Assembly: GCA_003332265.1 (NCBI GenBank)
Contig: QPGA01000005.1
Location: 37,658 to 101,657, forward strand
DNA length: 64,000 bases
Reading direction: 5' to 3'
From: Candidatus Accumulibacter meliphilus
Lineage (GTDB): Bacteria; Pseudomonadota; Gammaproteobacteria; Burkholderiales; Rhodocyclaceae
Part shown: positions 42,037-50,873 of the stretch, in pieces
Layout: every line of letters begins with the position of its first letter
How positions within the stretch are numbered: the first letter of the stretch is position 1
The notes under the pieces: model-generated
Database searches by the model: none
Told to the model about the DNA's origin: nothing
The model's input: the letters and a program-made list of their open reading frames with translations, nothing else
Made by a program: the position numbers and the translations under genes

Positions 42037-45000
42037 TCAGTGCACCCTCGCCGAGTGCATTTGCTGCTGCACGTACTGGAAGATCACCTCGGCCCGCACT
42101 TCGATGTCGTCGCTGGAGAAATCGTCCGGCATGCCGGCGAGCAGCCGGTCAATGATTGCCGCCTTCATCTGCGCCTGCGCCGAGGCGCGGTCGCGCAAGT
42201 TGCCCATTTCACGGCGCCGTTGCTCGACCGTAGCAAGCAGTTCGCTGGCCAACTGCTTGATACGCTTGATGTCGCTGCTTTTGAGACTCGCCTTGTCCTT
42301 GCACAGCAGGTCATACACGGCCAGCTCGCGCTCGCTCTCAAAGCCTTCATGCACATAGCGTCGCTCCTCCACGTCAAGCGAATCCTGGACCCTCAGCAAG
42401 TCTGCGAAGACCCGCTCGATTTGGGCGGCATCCTTGTCGCGGTTGAATGCGTCGATGATCTCCCGATAGCGTCGGTAGAGGTCAATACGGGTCGGGTTCC
42501 GGGCGAGCATCTGCTCAAGCCGCGCCTGAATCCTCTCCTGCAGCGTCAGGACGGTGGTGTTCTTGTAGGGCGACCTGGCGAACTCCGCGCGCAGGCGTTC
42601 AAAGTCGATACCCGACAGGTCGTACTGCTTGTTCGGCGGCTGCTTGAACCCGTCCCTCGGAGCAAGCTCCAGCGCGCTGTCGATCAAGCCGCGAATCTCC
42701 TGCATGATCGCGGTGATGTCAGCAGCGGATTTCGATTTCTGCAGGAGATTGTAGATTGCCGAGATCGCTCTCTCTTGCGGCTCGTACTTGAACAGGCCCG
42801 GGTTCGGAAACAAGCCGCGAAAGCGGTCGGCCACGTCCTCGGCCAGGACCTGGAAGGTCTTCTTGTTCTCGGCTGAACGGCAAACGGCGTTCTGCGCATC
42901 CAGCAAGGCCTGCCAGCTTTCCTCGCCCTTTTCGGCTCCGATCAATAAGCTCAGGTCAAAACCGACGCTCGCGAGATACGCCTCTACCCTGCCGATGGCT
43001 GTTGCGTATTCGGCCAAGGCCTGCTCCTCATCCAGCAGCGGATCGGCAGCGGCATCCTGGTCAGCTTGCGCGAAAGTCGCCAGGGCCTTGCGCAAGCTCT
43101 TGAGCATGCCGTTGTAGTCGATGATCAGGCCGTTCTTCTTGTGTGGCGTCACGCGGTTGACGCGCGCAATGGCCTGCATCAGCGTGTGCCCCTTCATCGG
43201 TTTGTCCAGATACAGGGTGGCCAGCGATTTGACGTCGAAGCCGGTCAGCCACATGGCGCAGACCACGGCCACGCGGAACGGGTGGCGGCCATCCTTGAAG
43301 CACTCGTCGACATCCCTGCCGCCGATGCCTTTGGCGATCACCTCGCGATACGGACGAACGTCGATACCCTCGGCAGCGAAGTCTTTGACCTCGTTCTGCT
43401 CACCACTGAACACGGCGTGAATCTGCGTTTCGGCCATCCACGTCAGCTGCTGACGCAAGCGCTCGACGTAGGCTGTCTCCGGCTTGCCGGCCCTGGCAAA
43501 GAGCGCCTCCTCTACCTGCAGTTTGCTGCGCAGCGCCTGCAACTTCTCCTGCCACCGGAGCTTGACGCGCTCAGTCATGCGGACGCAGGTGATCTTGTCG
43601 ATACACACCAGCAACGCCTTGGCATTGCCGCCATACCTGGGGGCATGACCAGGCGGAGTCGGCGGCTCCAGCAGACGCCAGCGTTGGTGGTAATGCTCGA
43701 CGAAGTCCGTCGCCACGTCGTTCAAGTGCGTCTCGGAGGTGAATACGGGATACTCGCGCGCCAGTTCCCGGTAGAGCTTTTCCTCCTGCTTCTCGCTCAG
43801 TTCGCCGTCCGCGCGTGCGGCATCGATGCGTTCCGCGATACGCTGGTTCAGCCCGGCGTCCACCATGCGCAGCTTCTCGCCGCGGTTCTCGTAGTACAGC
43901 GGCAAGGTCGCGCCATCGGCCACTGCGCGCTGGAAGTCGTAGACCGACACATAGGGGCCGAACACCTGCTCGGTGACGCTGCGCTCCGGACCGTCGATCA
44001 GCGGCGTGCCGGTGAAGCCGATGAAGCGGGCGCCGGTCAGGGCCATGCGCATGTTCAACGCCAGGCGCCCGTACTGCGTGCGATGCGCCTCGTCGGAGAC
44101 GACGATGATGTCTCGGCGCTGGTTCCACGGGCTCGTCACCGGCTTGCGGAACTTGTGGATCAGGCTGAACACATAGCGGCGGTTCTCGTCGCGCAGCAGG
44201 CGTTCGAGTCCCTCGGCGCCCATCGCCTTGTCGCCCTTGTTGGTCGACACCCCGCAGCCGACGAAAGTACGGTAGAGCTGATCGTCGAGTTCCTTGCGGT
44301 CGGTGAGCAAAACGAAGGTGTAGCCGGCCGAAACCTTGCGGTGCACTTTCTGGCAGAAGAAGACCATCGAATAGCTCTTGCCGCTGCCCTGGGTGTGCCA
44401 GAAGACGCCCAGCTTGCCGGCCAGCACGTCGCTATCGCCAGCTTGCAGCCTGGCAATCGCCTTGTTGACGCCGATGTACTGGTGATTGCGCGCCACGACC
44501 TTCAGCGTGCGCTCCTCACTGCTGTCGAAAAGCGTGAAGTTCTCGACGATGTCGAGCAGCGCGCCCTGGCTGCAGGTGCCGCGCAGCAGAACGGGCAGGA
44601 TCGGCGTCAGCGGCGCTTCCTCGTGCCGCGGCGCCGTGTCGGGGTCGTCCTCGTTGAGCCGCTTCCAGCGGCAGAAGTGGTCCCAGCTGCTGCTGATCGA
44701 CCCGAAGCGCGCGTCGAGGCCGTTCGAGACGATCACCAGCGCGTTGTAGTGGAAGAGCAGCGGAATGGTGTCCCGGTAGTCACTATAGTTGTCGTCGAAA
44801 GCCGCCTGCAGGCCCTTGTCGTGGCGCTTCAGTTCGATGAACACCAGCGGCAGACCATTGACAAAACCGACCAGGTCGCAGCGCCGCCGGAACGGGCCGC
44901 TATGCACCCACAGCTCGCGCACCACCAGGAAGTCGTTGAGCTCCGGCGCCACGAAGTCGATCACCCGAACATGCGCATCCTCGGCGGCATTGCCCGTCGG

Positions 45001-45366
45001 CGACTTCAGCGTGACGCCGTCGCGGATCATTCGCCACTTCGCCTCGTTGTGCTGCAGCAGGGTCTTGGTCGGGTCGGCGTCAAGCAGGCGGTCGCGGGCA
45101 ACAGCGAGCTGGTCGCGCCCCTGGCGCGTCGCCGTCAGCCTCGGGTTCAGCTTCGCCAGCGCCTTGTCCAGCTCACGCAAGAGCACGACTTCGGTCGCGT
45201 CCTTGCGCCCGAGCAATGAGTCAGCGCCGAAAGTTTCCGCGTTGAACGCATAGACCGAGCGCCAGCCCAGGTTTTCCGCGAACAGCCTGGCGGCGGGTTC
45301 CTGAACGTGGTTGTCTTCGGAGTAGTCGGACCTAGCCACGACGTTTCCAAAACACCAAGCGCTCAC
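42037..45366 (-). CDS. hsdR: Type I restriction enzyme, restriction/translocase subunit
   Basis: This 1109-residue protein has a PD-(D/E)xK nuclease region near residues 165-205 (RCDLVGFVNGLPLVFIELKR), then superfamily 2 translocase motifs: FWHTQGSGKSYSMVFF (Walker A), IIVVSDEAHRTQYG (DEAH) and RFIGFTGTPL. A helical C-terminal region follows. It cuts DNA after ATP-driven translocation, together with HsdM and HsdS. The GTG at 45366 overlaps the hsdS stop by 4 bp; a second GTG lies nine codons further in. No frameshift is seen, so the gene appears intact. Confidence 0.95.
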   Translation of the reverse strand: MSAWCFGNVVARSDYSEDNHVQEPAARLFAENLGWRSVYAFNAETFGADSLLGRKDATEVVLLRELDKALAKLNPRLTATRQGRDQLAVARDRLLDADPTKTLLQHNEAKWRMIRDGVTLKSPTGNAAEDAHVRVIDFVAPELNDFLVVRELWVHSGPFRRRCDLVGFVNGLPLVFIELKRHDKGLQAAFDDNYSDYRDTIPLLFHYNALVIVSNGLDARFGSISSSWDHFCRWKRLNEDDPDTAPRHEEAPLTPILPVLLRGTCSQGALLDIVENFTLFDSSEERTLKVVARNHQYIGVNKAIARLQAGDSDVLAGKLGVFWHTQGSGKSYSMVFFCQKVHRKVSAGYTFVLLTDRKELDDQLYRTFVGCGVSTNKGDKAMGAEGLERLLRDENRRYVFSLIHKFRKPVTSPWNQRRDIIVVSDEAHRTQYGRLALNMRMALTGARFIGFTGTPLIDGPERSVTEQVFGPYVSVYDFQRAVADGATLPLYYENRGEKLRMVDAGLNQRIAERIDAARADGELSEKQEEKLYRELAREYPVFTSETHLNDVATDFVEHYHQRWRLLEPPTPPGHAPRYGGNAKALLVCIDKITCVRMTERVKLRWQEKLQALRSKLQVEEALFARAGKPETAYVERLRQQLTWMAETQIHAVFSGEQNEVKDFAAEGIDVRPYREVIAKGIGGRDVDECFKDGRHPFRVAVVCAMWLTGFDVKSLATLYLDKPMKGHTLMQAIARVNRVTPHKKNGLIIDYNGMLKSLRKALATFAQADQDAAADPLLDEEQALAEYATAIGRVEAYLASVGFDLSLLIGAEKGEESWQALLDAQNAVCRSAENKKTFQVLAEDVADRFRGLFPNPGLFKYEPQERAISAIYNLLQKSKSAADITAIMQEIRGLIDSALELAPRDGFKQPPNKQYDLSGIDFERLRAEFARSPYKNTTVLTLQERIQARLEQMLARNPTRIDLYRRYREIIDAFNRDKDAAQIERVFADLLRVQDSLDVEERRYVHEGFESERELAVYDLLCKDKASLKSSDIKRIKQLASELLATVEQRRREMGNLRDRASAQAQMKAAIIDRLLAGMPDDFSSDDIEVRAEVIFQYVQQQMHSARVH

Positions 45367-45974
45367 CTCCGACCACTCCCATCAATCAGGCGTGGAAGCA
45401 TGAGAGCCTTGGCCCTGCACAGCCTCTCACGCTGCAGCGAAATATTGATAATCAATGAGTCGTAAGCGGTCAAGGTAGCGGCGATCCGATCCTGCGCTTC
45501 TCTAGGTGGCAGGCGTACCACAAAGTCAGGGAATTTGATCAAAGGGATTCGATCAACGGTTGCGCCACTGATCACGTTCGCCTCGACCTGGGAGCGCCAT
45601 GCGGGCGAAAACATATAGTGATACAGGAACTCCGGATTGACTTTACCTGGGTCCGGCCGAATCAACGCCGTTCGACGCCCCAAACAACACACGAGGTCTT
45701 TGGGAATTCTTGCGTATCGATGAAGCGTGGCTTCGTATGTAAAAACGATGTCGTTCTCGCACGGAACAACGCGGCGCGTCCACCTCTCGTAGTCAGCCTC
45801 AGCCACCCAGCGCGCTGTTGCGAGATTCAAGTGACCATCGTCACTGATTTCTCGAATCCCGAGGAACACTGCCTTGCCCTCATCGAACAGCTTTGGCGTG
45901 GCATGTGGCCCGTCATAAACCCCACGACATAGACTTGAAATGGAAACGCTCCGTACCCGCTCTTTGCTCGTCAT
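45363..45974 (-). CDS. hsdS: Type I restriction specificity subunit, half-size
   Basis: This 203-residue protein has a single target-recognition domain (residues about 1-150, with VFLGIREISDDGHLNLATAR) and one conserved coiled-coil region (LPPREAQDRIAATLTAYDSL, IINISLQRERLCRAKALMLP). Usual HsdS proteins have two of each in about 400 residues. It starts in a 4-bp overlap with hsdM and ends in a 4-bp overlap with hsdR, so it does not look like a truncated remnant of a longer frame. Two copies may assemble to read a symmetric split site, as known for natural and engineered half-S subunits. Confidence 0.85.
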   Translation of the reverse strand: MTSKERVRSVSISSLCRGVYDGPHATPKLFDEGKAVFLGIREISDDGHLNLATARWVAEADYERWTRRVVPCENDIVFTYEATLHRYARIPKDLVCCLGRRTALIRPDPGKVNPEFLYHYMFSPAWRSQVEANVISGATVDRIPLIKFPDFVVRLPPREAQDRIAATLTAYDSLIINISLQRERLCRAKALMLPRLIDGSGRR

Positions 45975-48220
45975 GGCAGCAACTCGGAAAGTAGTTCGTC
46001 CAAGGATTGCTCCAGCACACGCGCCTCGCTCTGCAACGCAGATATCTCTGCATGCAGTTCAGCCACAAGTGCGACCACGCTTCCATCCTCCTCGGGAGAC
46101 GACAGAGAAGTCCCAACATAGCGCGAGGCTGATAGAGAGTAGTCTTTCGCCGCAATTTCCGCCTGCGACACCACCTTGCACAAGCCCGGCACGTCGTCGT
46201 ACCAGCCGTTCGGAAAGCGACCGAGCAGCCAATGTCCCTGGGCGATGAAGTAGCTGGCGCGCTTGCAGGCCTCCACGGCCAGGTCACGCGCCGTGAGCTT
46301 CTCGCGTTTCCTGACATCGCGCGGAAGCAGGGCCTTCCTGGCTTCGCGCGCCGTTTCACCAGCGAAACGCGGCCACTGGCGGGCGCGTAGCGGTTTCTCT
46401 GCACTCTCCAGCAACTTGAGCCAGGCCTTGTGGCGGGCTTCGAGGGCGGCGAGAGCCGCTTTCACTTGCGGATTGACGGTTTCGAGCCGGGCTTGCAGCG
46501 CTTTGCGGGCGGCGAAGCTGCTGTCCGGCGGGTAACTCCGGATGTCGGGCAGCAGCGTGTCGGCGGCGCCGAGCGCCGCCTGTAAAGCGGCCTGCCAGCC
46601 GTCGGCCTGTGCTTCGAGCGTGGCCAGCTCGTCGCGAAAGCCCGCCAGCAAGTCGTCGGTCAAGCCGTGTTCGTCACCGAGCTTGTCGCGCACCGCCGCG
46701 ACCGCCGCGGCATCGGCGGTGACCTTGCCGAAATCGGCCAGCGCGACGGCCAGGCCGCTGACCTTGCCGCTGTCCGCTGCAAAACGCTCTCGCATCGTCG
46801 ATAGCCAGTCTCCGACTTCCTGCTGGTAGCGCCCCAGCAGCTCGACGAACTTCTCGTTCTCGCCACGGTAGAGCCAGGTGATGGCGCTCAGGTTGGCCAG
46901 TTGCTCGTCGGTGAATACATGCGAACGCGCCGAGACCACGGTGTAGACGTTGCGTGCGTCGATCATCAGCACGCTGTCGAGCAGGTCGGCGGGCTTGCCG
47001 CGGTCGAAGAACCACAAGGTGCATGGCAGGCTGCGGGTGTAGAAGAACTTGGTGCCGATCGAGATCATCACGTCGACGTGGCCGGATTCGACGAGTTTCT
47101 GGCGGATCTCCCGGTCCTTGTTGCCGGCGTCGGAAGCGCTCGAAGCCATGACGAAGCCGGCACGGCCGCTGGCGTTGAGGTAGCTGTAGAAATATTGAAT
47201 CCAGAGGCTGTTGGCGTTGGAGATGGTCTCGCCCGCTTCCTTTTTTCGGCTCTTGGTGGTCGTCCCCGGCAGGCCGAAAGGCAGGCGGCCGGTCTGCTGC
47301 TCGCCGACCTGGCTCTTGATCCTGGCGACCTGAACGCCATCGACGTTGAACGGCGGATTGGCCATCACGAAGTCGCACTTGCCGAGCAACTGGTGATGGT
47401 CTTCGTAGAAAGTGTTGCCGATGCGGATATTGCCTTCCAGCCCGTGCACCGCGAGGTTCATGCGCGCCAGCTTGCTGTTGAGGTCGGCTTTCTCCTGGCC
47501 GTAGAAGGTGATATCGACTTCGTCCATGCTCCGGTGGCGCGCGTCTTCGATGAAGTGGCCGGTCTGCACGAACATTCCCGCCGAGCCGCAGGCCGGGTCG
47601 AGGACCGTGCCGTGGTCGGGCTCGATGACGTTCACGATCATGCGCACCAGGCTGGGCGGTGTGAAAAACTCGCCGCCTTCCTGCGCGCCACTCTGCGCGA
47701 ACTGGTTCAGGAAGTATTCGTAGATGCGACCGAACACATCGCCCCTGGCGCTGGCCAGCAGCGGGCTGTTGAAAATCTTGAGCAGTTCGGCCAGCAGATC
47801 GCGTTCGAGTCCCAGGTAATCCTTGGGCAGCGCGCCGGCCAGCAGCTTGTTGCCGTTCTGATCAGTGACCGAGTCCTCGATGGCCATCATCGCGTCGCGA
47901 ATCGCCTCACCGACGTTGGTGCTCGCCGGCAACGCGGCGAGATAATCGTAGCGCGCTGTTTCGGGCAGGTAGATCGCCGCCTTGCCTTGAAAACCCAGTC
48001 GGACGCGTTCTTCGCGCAGTGCGCCGCTGGCACGAGCGGGAATGCCCTCCTCGACCGTCGGCAGCAGCGCGTTGAAGCGCGTCGTTGCGTGGCGCAGAAA
48101 GATCAACCCGAGCACGGGCATGGCGTATTCGCTGGCCGTCAGCCGGGAGTTGGCGCGCAGCTGGTCAGCCGCTTCCCACAGATCGTCCTCGAGCTGCTTG
48201 AGTTCCTCGTAATCTTGCAC
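45971..48220 (-). CDS. hsdM: Type I restriction enzyme, N6-adenine methyltransferase subunit
   Basis: This protein of about 749 residues has an N-terminal HsdM helical domain (QLEDDLWEAADQLRANSRLT, ASEYAMPVLGLIFLRHA), a SAM site (VLDPACGSAGMFVQ) and the catalytic NPPF (CDFVMANPPFNVDG). The C-terminal 250 residues are long and coiled-coil-rich and may compensate for the short HsdS. The frame is open to 48355, but similarity to the family begins at about 48220, where a GTG gives MQDYEELKQLEDDLW. A start further upstream would overlap the toxin gene. It methylates host DNA to protect it. Confidence 0.9.
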   Translation of the reverse strand: MQDYEELKQLEDDLWEAADQLRANSRLTASEYAMPVLGLIFLRHATTRFNALLPTVEEGIPARASGALREERVRLGFQGKAAIYLPETARYDYLAALPASTNVGEAIRDAMMAIEDSVTDQNGNKLLAGALPKDYLGLERDLLAELLKIFNSPLLASARGDVFGRIYEYFLNQFAQSGAQEGGEFFTPPSLVRMIVNVIEPDHGTVLDPACGSAGMFVQTGHFIEDARHRSMDEVDITFYGQEKADLNSKLARMNLAVHGLEGNIRIGNTFYEDHHQLLGKCDFVMANPPFNVDGVQVARIKSQVGEQQTGRLPFGLPGTTTKSRKKEAGETISNANSLWIQYFYSYLNASGRAGFVMASSASDAGNKDREIRQKLVESGHVDVMISIGTKFFYTRSLPCTLWFFDRGKPADLLDSVLMIDARNVYTVVSARSHVFTDEQLANLSAITWLYRGENEKFVELLGRYQQEVGDWLSTMRERFAADSGKVSGLAVALADFGKVTADAAAVAAVRDKLGDEHGLTDDLLAGFRDELATLEAQADGWQAALQAALGAADTLLPDIRSYPPDSSFAARKALQARLETVNPQVKAALAALEARHKAWLKLLESAEKPLRARQWPRFAGETAREARKALLPRDVRKREKLTARDLAVEACKRASYFIAQGHWLLGRFPNGWYDDVPGLCKVVSQAEIAAKDYSLSASRYVGTSLSSPEEDGSVVALVAELHAEISALQSEARVLEQSLDELLSELLP

Positions 48221-48275
48221 TGGCGTTTTGTCTATCCCGAAAGCTTGTCGCCGTGTCGTCCTGACCGGGCAGCGG

Positions 48276-48656
48276 TCAGCTTTGCCATAGCGATTCGAAG
48301 TCAAAAGAGAGCTGTCGATGGTGGCGGATCGACAACAGGTAGATCGTCGCATCAAAGCGCGCGTAGAGCAGCAGGAAGTCCGGCAGAACGTACTCGCGAA
48401 GCTTGCCGCCTTCGCCGATCGCTGTCAGCTTGCGCTGCAAGACGTCGAGACCGTTACGCACCTCGACCGAGCGCGCGGGCCGACCCAAAAAGAGCCGCCC
48501 GATGTCGGGGAAGCGCTCCAGATTCGGGATGACGCTATCCATGAGCTGATCGAGCAGCGCGTCGAACCCCTGCGGCGCCTCCGCATCGAGCAAAAAACGC
48601 TCGATCTCTTCGAGATTGCGCTCGAAGTTGGCGGTGAAGCTGACGCCGACTGGCAC
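48276..48656 (-). CDS. RelE/ParE-family toxin
   Basis: This 126-residue protein has the ParE/RelE pattern: VSFTANFERNLEEIERFLLD, FPDIGRLFLGRPARS, EYVLPDFLLLYARFDATIYL and LLSIRHHRQLSFDF. RelE-type toxins cut mRNA on the ribosome and ParE-type toxins block gyrase; the sequence alone does not decide between them. It starts with GTG at 48656, 15 bp after the antitoxin gene. It ends 55 bp before hsdM, on the same strand, so the module may share the restriction operon's transcript. Confidence 0.85.
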   Translation of the reverse strand: MPVGVSFTANFERNLEEIERFLLDAEAPQGFDALLDQLMDSVIPNLERFPDIGRLFLGRPARSVEVRNGLDVLQRKLTAIGEGGKLREYVLPDFLLLYARFDATIYLLSIRHHRQLSFDFESLWQS

Positions 48657-48671
48657 TGTCGCCGCGGCCGC

Positions 48672-48974
48672 TCAGACGCCAGACGACGCCGCACGACGGC
48701 GCTTCATCGCCTGCAGGGAAGTACGTGCATCCAGCACCCGAGCAGCCGCCACATCGTCGAGTCCCTTGCCGGCATCGTCGATCAACAGCAGGTGAATGTG
48801 CTCGCGCTCCAGCTGGTGGTAGTAGTCGAGTCGCTCGGCGTCGATGATGGCGATATAGCTCTCGCCGTTTTTGGTGACGATTTTCTCGGCGCCGGCTTTG
48901 ACCTGCTCGGCCAGCTCGGAAAGCGTGGCCCGCGCCTGGGAGAGAGAGATCACATCGCTGACCGAAAATGGCAT
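48672..48974 (-). CDS. Phd/YefM-family antitoxin
   Basis: This 100-residue protein starts MPFSVSDVISLSQARATLSE and continues LAEQVKAGAEKIVTKNGESY, then IAIIDAERLDYYHQLE, the Phd/YefM DNA-binding fold. It would bind and neutralise the following toxin and repress the operon. An ideal GGAGG six bases before the ATG at 48974 decides the start over the in-frame ATG at 48986. As first gene of the strand, its promoter region may also feed hsdMSR. Confidence 0.87.
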   Translation of the reverse strand: MPFSVSDVISLSQARATLSELAEQVKAGAEKIVTKNGESYIAIIDAERLDYYHQLEREHIHLLLIDDAGKGLDDVAAARVLDARTSLQAMKRRRAASSGV

Positions 48975-49092
48975 GTCCGCCTCCATGTTGGAAGATGTAC
49001 AGAATTGAAGCCATCATACGCGCCACTTTTCGCGCAGAGAATAATACTTACCGGCGCTGGCGAAGCTTGCCGGTACAGAGGCCGGGCCAAGA

Positions 49093-49263
49093 ACAGTCCT
49101 CCGCAAAGCGGTCGCACGGTATCCCGGTCAGCGCTTCCAGACTGCCGAAGAATGCCTGCTGGCACTCGAGCGCGGTGCCAGGCGACCGGTGGACCGGCTC
49201 AAAACTGCCGGCGGGCTGTATGCCAGAGCCAGCATCAGCGGACATCGATCGGATATAAAATGA
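49093..49263 (+). pseudogene. 3' remnant of a Ser/Thr kinase gene like the one at 38384
   Basis: In one frame, from about 49096 to the TGA at 49261, it reads LRKAVARYPGQRFQTAEECL, then LALERGARRPVDR. The kinase at 38384-40066 (bases about 39858-39960) has LLKAVAKDPGQRFETAEEFL, then LALERGANRPLDR. The match stops beyond this point and nothing kinase-like precedes it, so only the end of a second kinase gene survives. Confidence 0.8.
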
Positions 49264-49355
49264 ACGGCGCGAGGTAACGGGGCTACGCCCCCCGCTTCCT
49301 CCCTACGCGACCTACCCGATTAAGTCAGACCCTTGCCCGGAAAGGAACTCCCCTC

Positions 49356-50696
49356 ATGATGCTTACTCTCCAATTGCTGCTCGTTCTGGCCTGCCTGTTC
49401 TACGGCGCACGCAAGGGCGGGGTGGCGCTCGGGCTTTTGGGCGGCCTCGGCGTCGTCATCCTCGTCTTTGTCTTCCAGATGCCGCCGGGCACGCCGCCCG
49501 TGGCGGTCATTCTGACCATCGTCGCGGTGGTCGCTGCCTCGGCGACCCTGGAGGCCTCGGGTGGTCTGGATGTGCTGCTGCTTCTGGCGGAAAAAGTGCT
49601 GCGACGCAATCCGAAGTTCGTGTCGATCATGGCGCCCTTCGCCACGACTTTTCTGACCATGCTGTGCGGTACCGGACACGTGGTCTATACGATGCTGCCG
49701 ATCATCTATGACATCGCGATCAAAAACGACATCCGGCCCGAGCGCCCGATGGCGGCGGCCACGATCGGCGCCCAGATGGGTATCATGGCCAGTCCGGTGT
49801 CGGTGGCCGTGGTCTCGCTGGCGGCATTTCTCGCCAAGGCGCCGGCGGGTGCGCCGATCATCGACTTTGTGACGCTGCTGTCGATCACCATCCCGTCGAC
49901 CCTGGCCGGCGTGCTGATGATCGGCATCTTCAGCTGGTTCCGTGGCAAGGACCTCGACAAGGATGAGGACTTCCAGAAATTCGTCGCCGACCCCGAGAAC
50001 CACAAGTTCGTGTACGGCGAGACGGCCACTCTGCTCGGCAAGACGCTCGACCGCAGCCAGTGGATAGCGATGTGGATTTTCGTGGGTGCAATCGCCGTCG
50101 TGGCCATCCTGGGGGCGTTCGACGCCTTACGGCCGCATTTCCAGGGCAAGGCGCTGTCGATGGTGCTGACCATCCAGATGTTCATGCTCATGGCCGGCGC
50201 ATTCATCATCATGTTCACCAAAACGAATCCGGCGAAAATCGGCAAGACCGAGGTGTTCCGCGCGGGAATGATCGCCGTGGTCGCCGTTTTCGGCGTCGCC
50301 TGGATGGCCGACTCGGTGTTCGATGCCAATCTGCCGGTCATCAAGGATGGCCTTGCCGACCTCGTCAAGATGCAGCCCTGGACCTACGCCCTGGCCTTGC
50401 TGATCGTCTCCAAGTTCGTCAACTCGCAGGCGGCCGCCATCGCCGCCATGGTCCCGATGGCGCTGTCCATCGGCCTTCCGCCGGGATACGTCGTCGCTTT
50501 CGCCGCGGCGTGCTATGGCTACTACATCCTGCCAACCTACCCGAGCGACCTGGCGGCAATTCAGTTCGACCGTTCGGGAACGACCCGCATCGGCAAGTAC
50601 CTGATCAACCACAGTTTCATTGCCCCTGGCCTGATCGGCGTGGGCACCTCCTGCCTCGTCGGCTTCATTTTGGCGACGACGCGCGGGCTGGTTTAA
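49356..50696 (+). CDS. dcuB: Anaerobic C4-dicarboxylate transporter
   Basis: This 446-residue protein with about twelve membrane helices resembles Escherichia coli DcuB along its whole length: [91 protein letters not shown] and [16 protein letters not shown]. DcuB exchanges fumarate or other C4-dicarboxylates for succinate during anaerobic growth. The start follows AAAGGAACTCC; a second ATG is directly next. It stands alone, with the unknown membrane protein gene convergent downstream. Confidence 0.94.
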   Translation: MMLTLQLLLVLACLFYGARKGGVALGLLGGLGVVILVFVFQMPPGTPPVAVILTIVAVVAASATLEASGGLDVLLLLAEKVLRRNPKFVSIMAPFATTFLTMLCGTGHVVYTMLPIIYDIAIKNDIRPERPMAAATIGAQMGIMASPVSVAVVSLAAFLAKAPAGAPIIDFVTLLSITIPSTLAGVLMIGIFSWFRGKDLDKDEDFQKFVADPENHKFVYGETATLLGKTLDRSQWIAMWIFVGAIAVVAILGAFDALRPHFQGKALSMVLTIQMFMLMAGAFIIMFTKTNPAKIGKTEVFRAGMIAVVAVFGVAWMADSVFDANLPVIKDGLADLVKMQPWTYALALLIVSKFVNSQAAAIAAMVPMALSIGLPPGYVVAFAAACYGYYILPTYPSDLAAIQFDRSGTTRIGKYLINHSFIAPGLIGVGTSCLVGFILATTRGLV

Positions 50697-50873
50697 AACG
50701 CTTGCCGACGACTCCTAAGAAACAGGACGAGTTCAGCTTGTTTTGATGCTCGCACGGGCGTCGGATCGATGTCGACGCCGAGAGCAGCTAGCAGGTCGCT
50801 TGAAGGCGGCGACGCTCCGCTGACGCTGCTGTTCTTCGTATCGCTGCTGTCCCTGGTCGACGCAATGCTTGCC

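Noticed and set aside
43066-45219. 717-codon open frame on the plus strand inside hsdR
   Set aside because: Antisense to clear HsdR motifs (Walker A, DEAH, PD-ExK); composition typical of a shadow frame.
46901-48532. 543-codon open frame on the plus strand inside hsdM
   Set aside because: Antisense to the SAM site and NPPF motif of HsdM; no recognisable domain.
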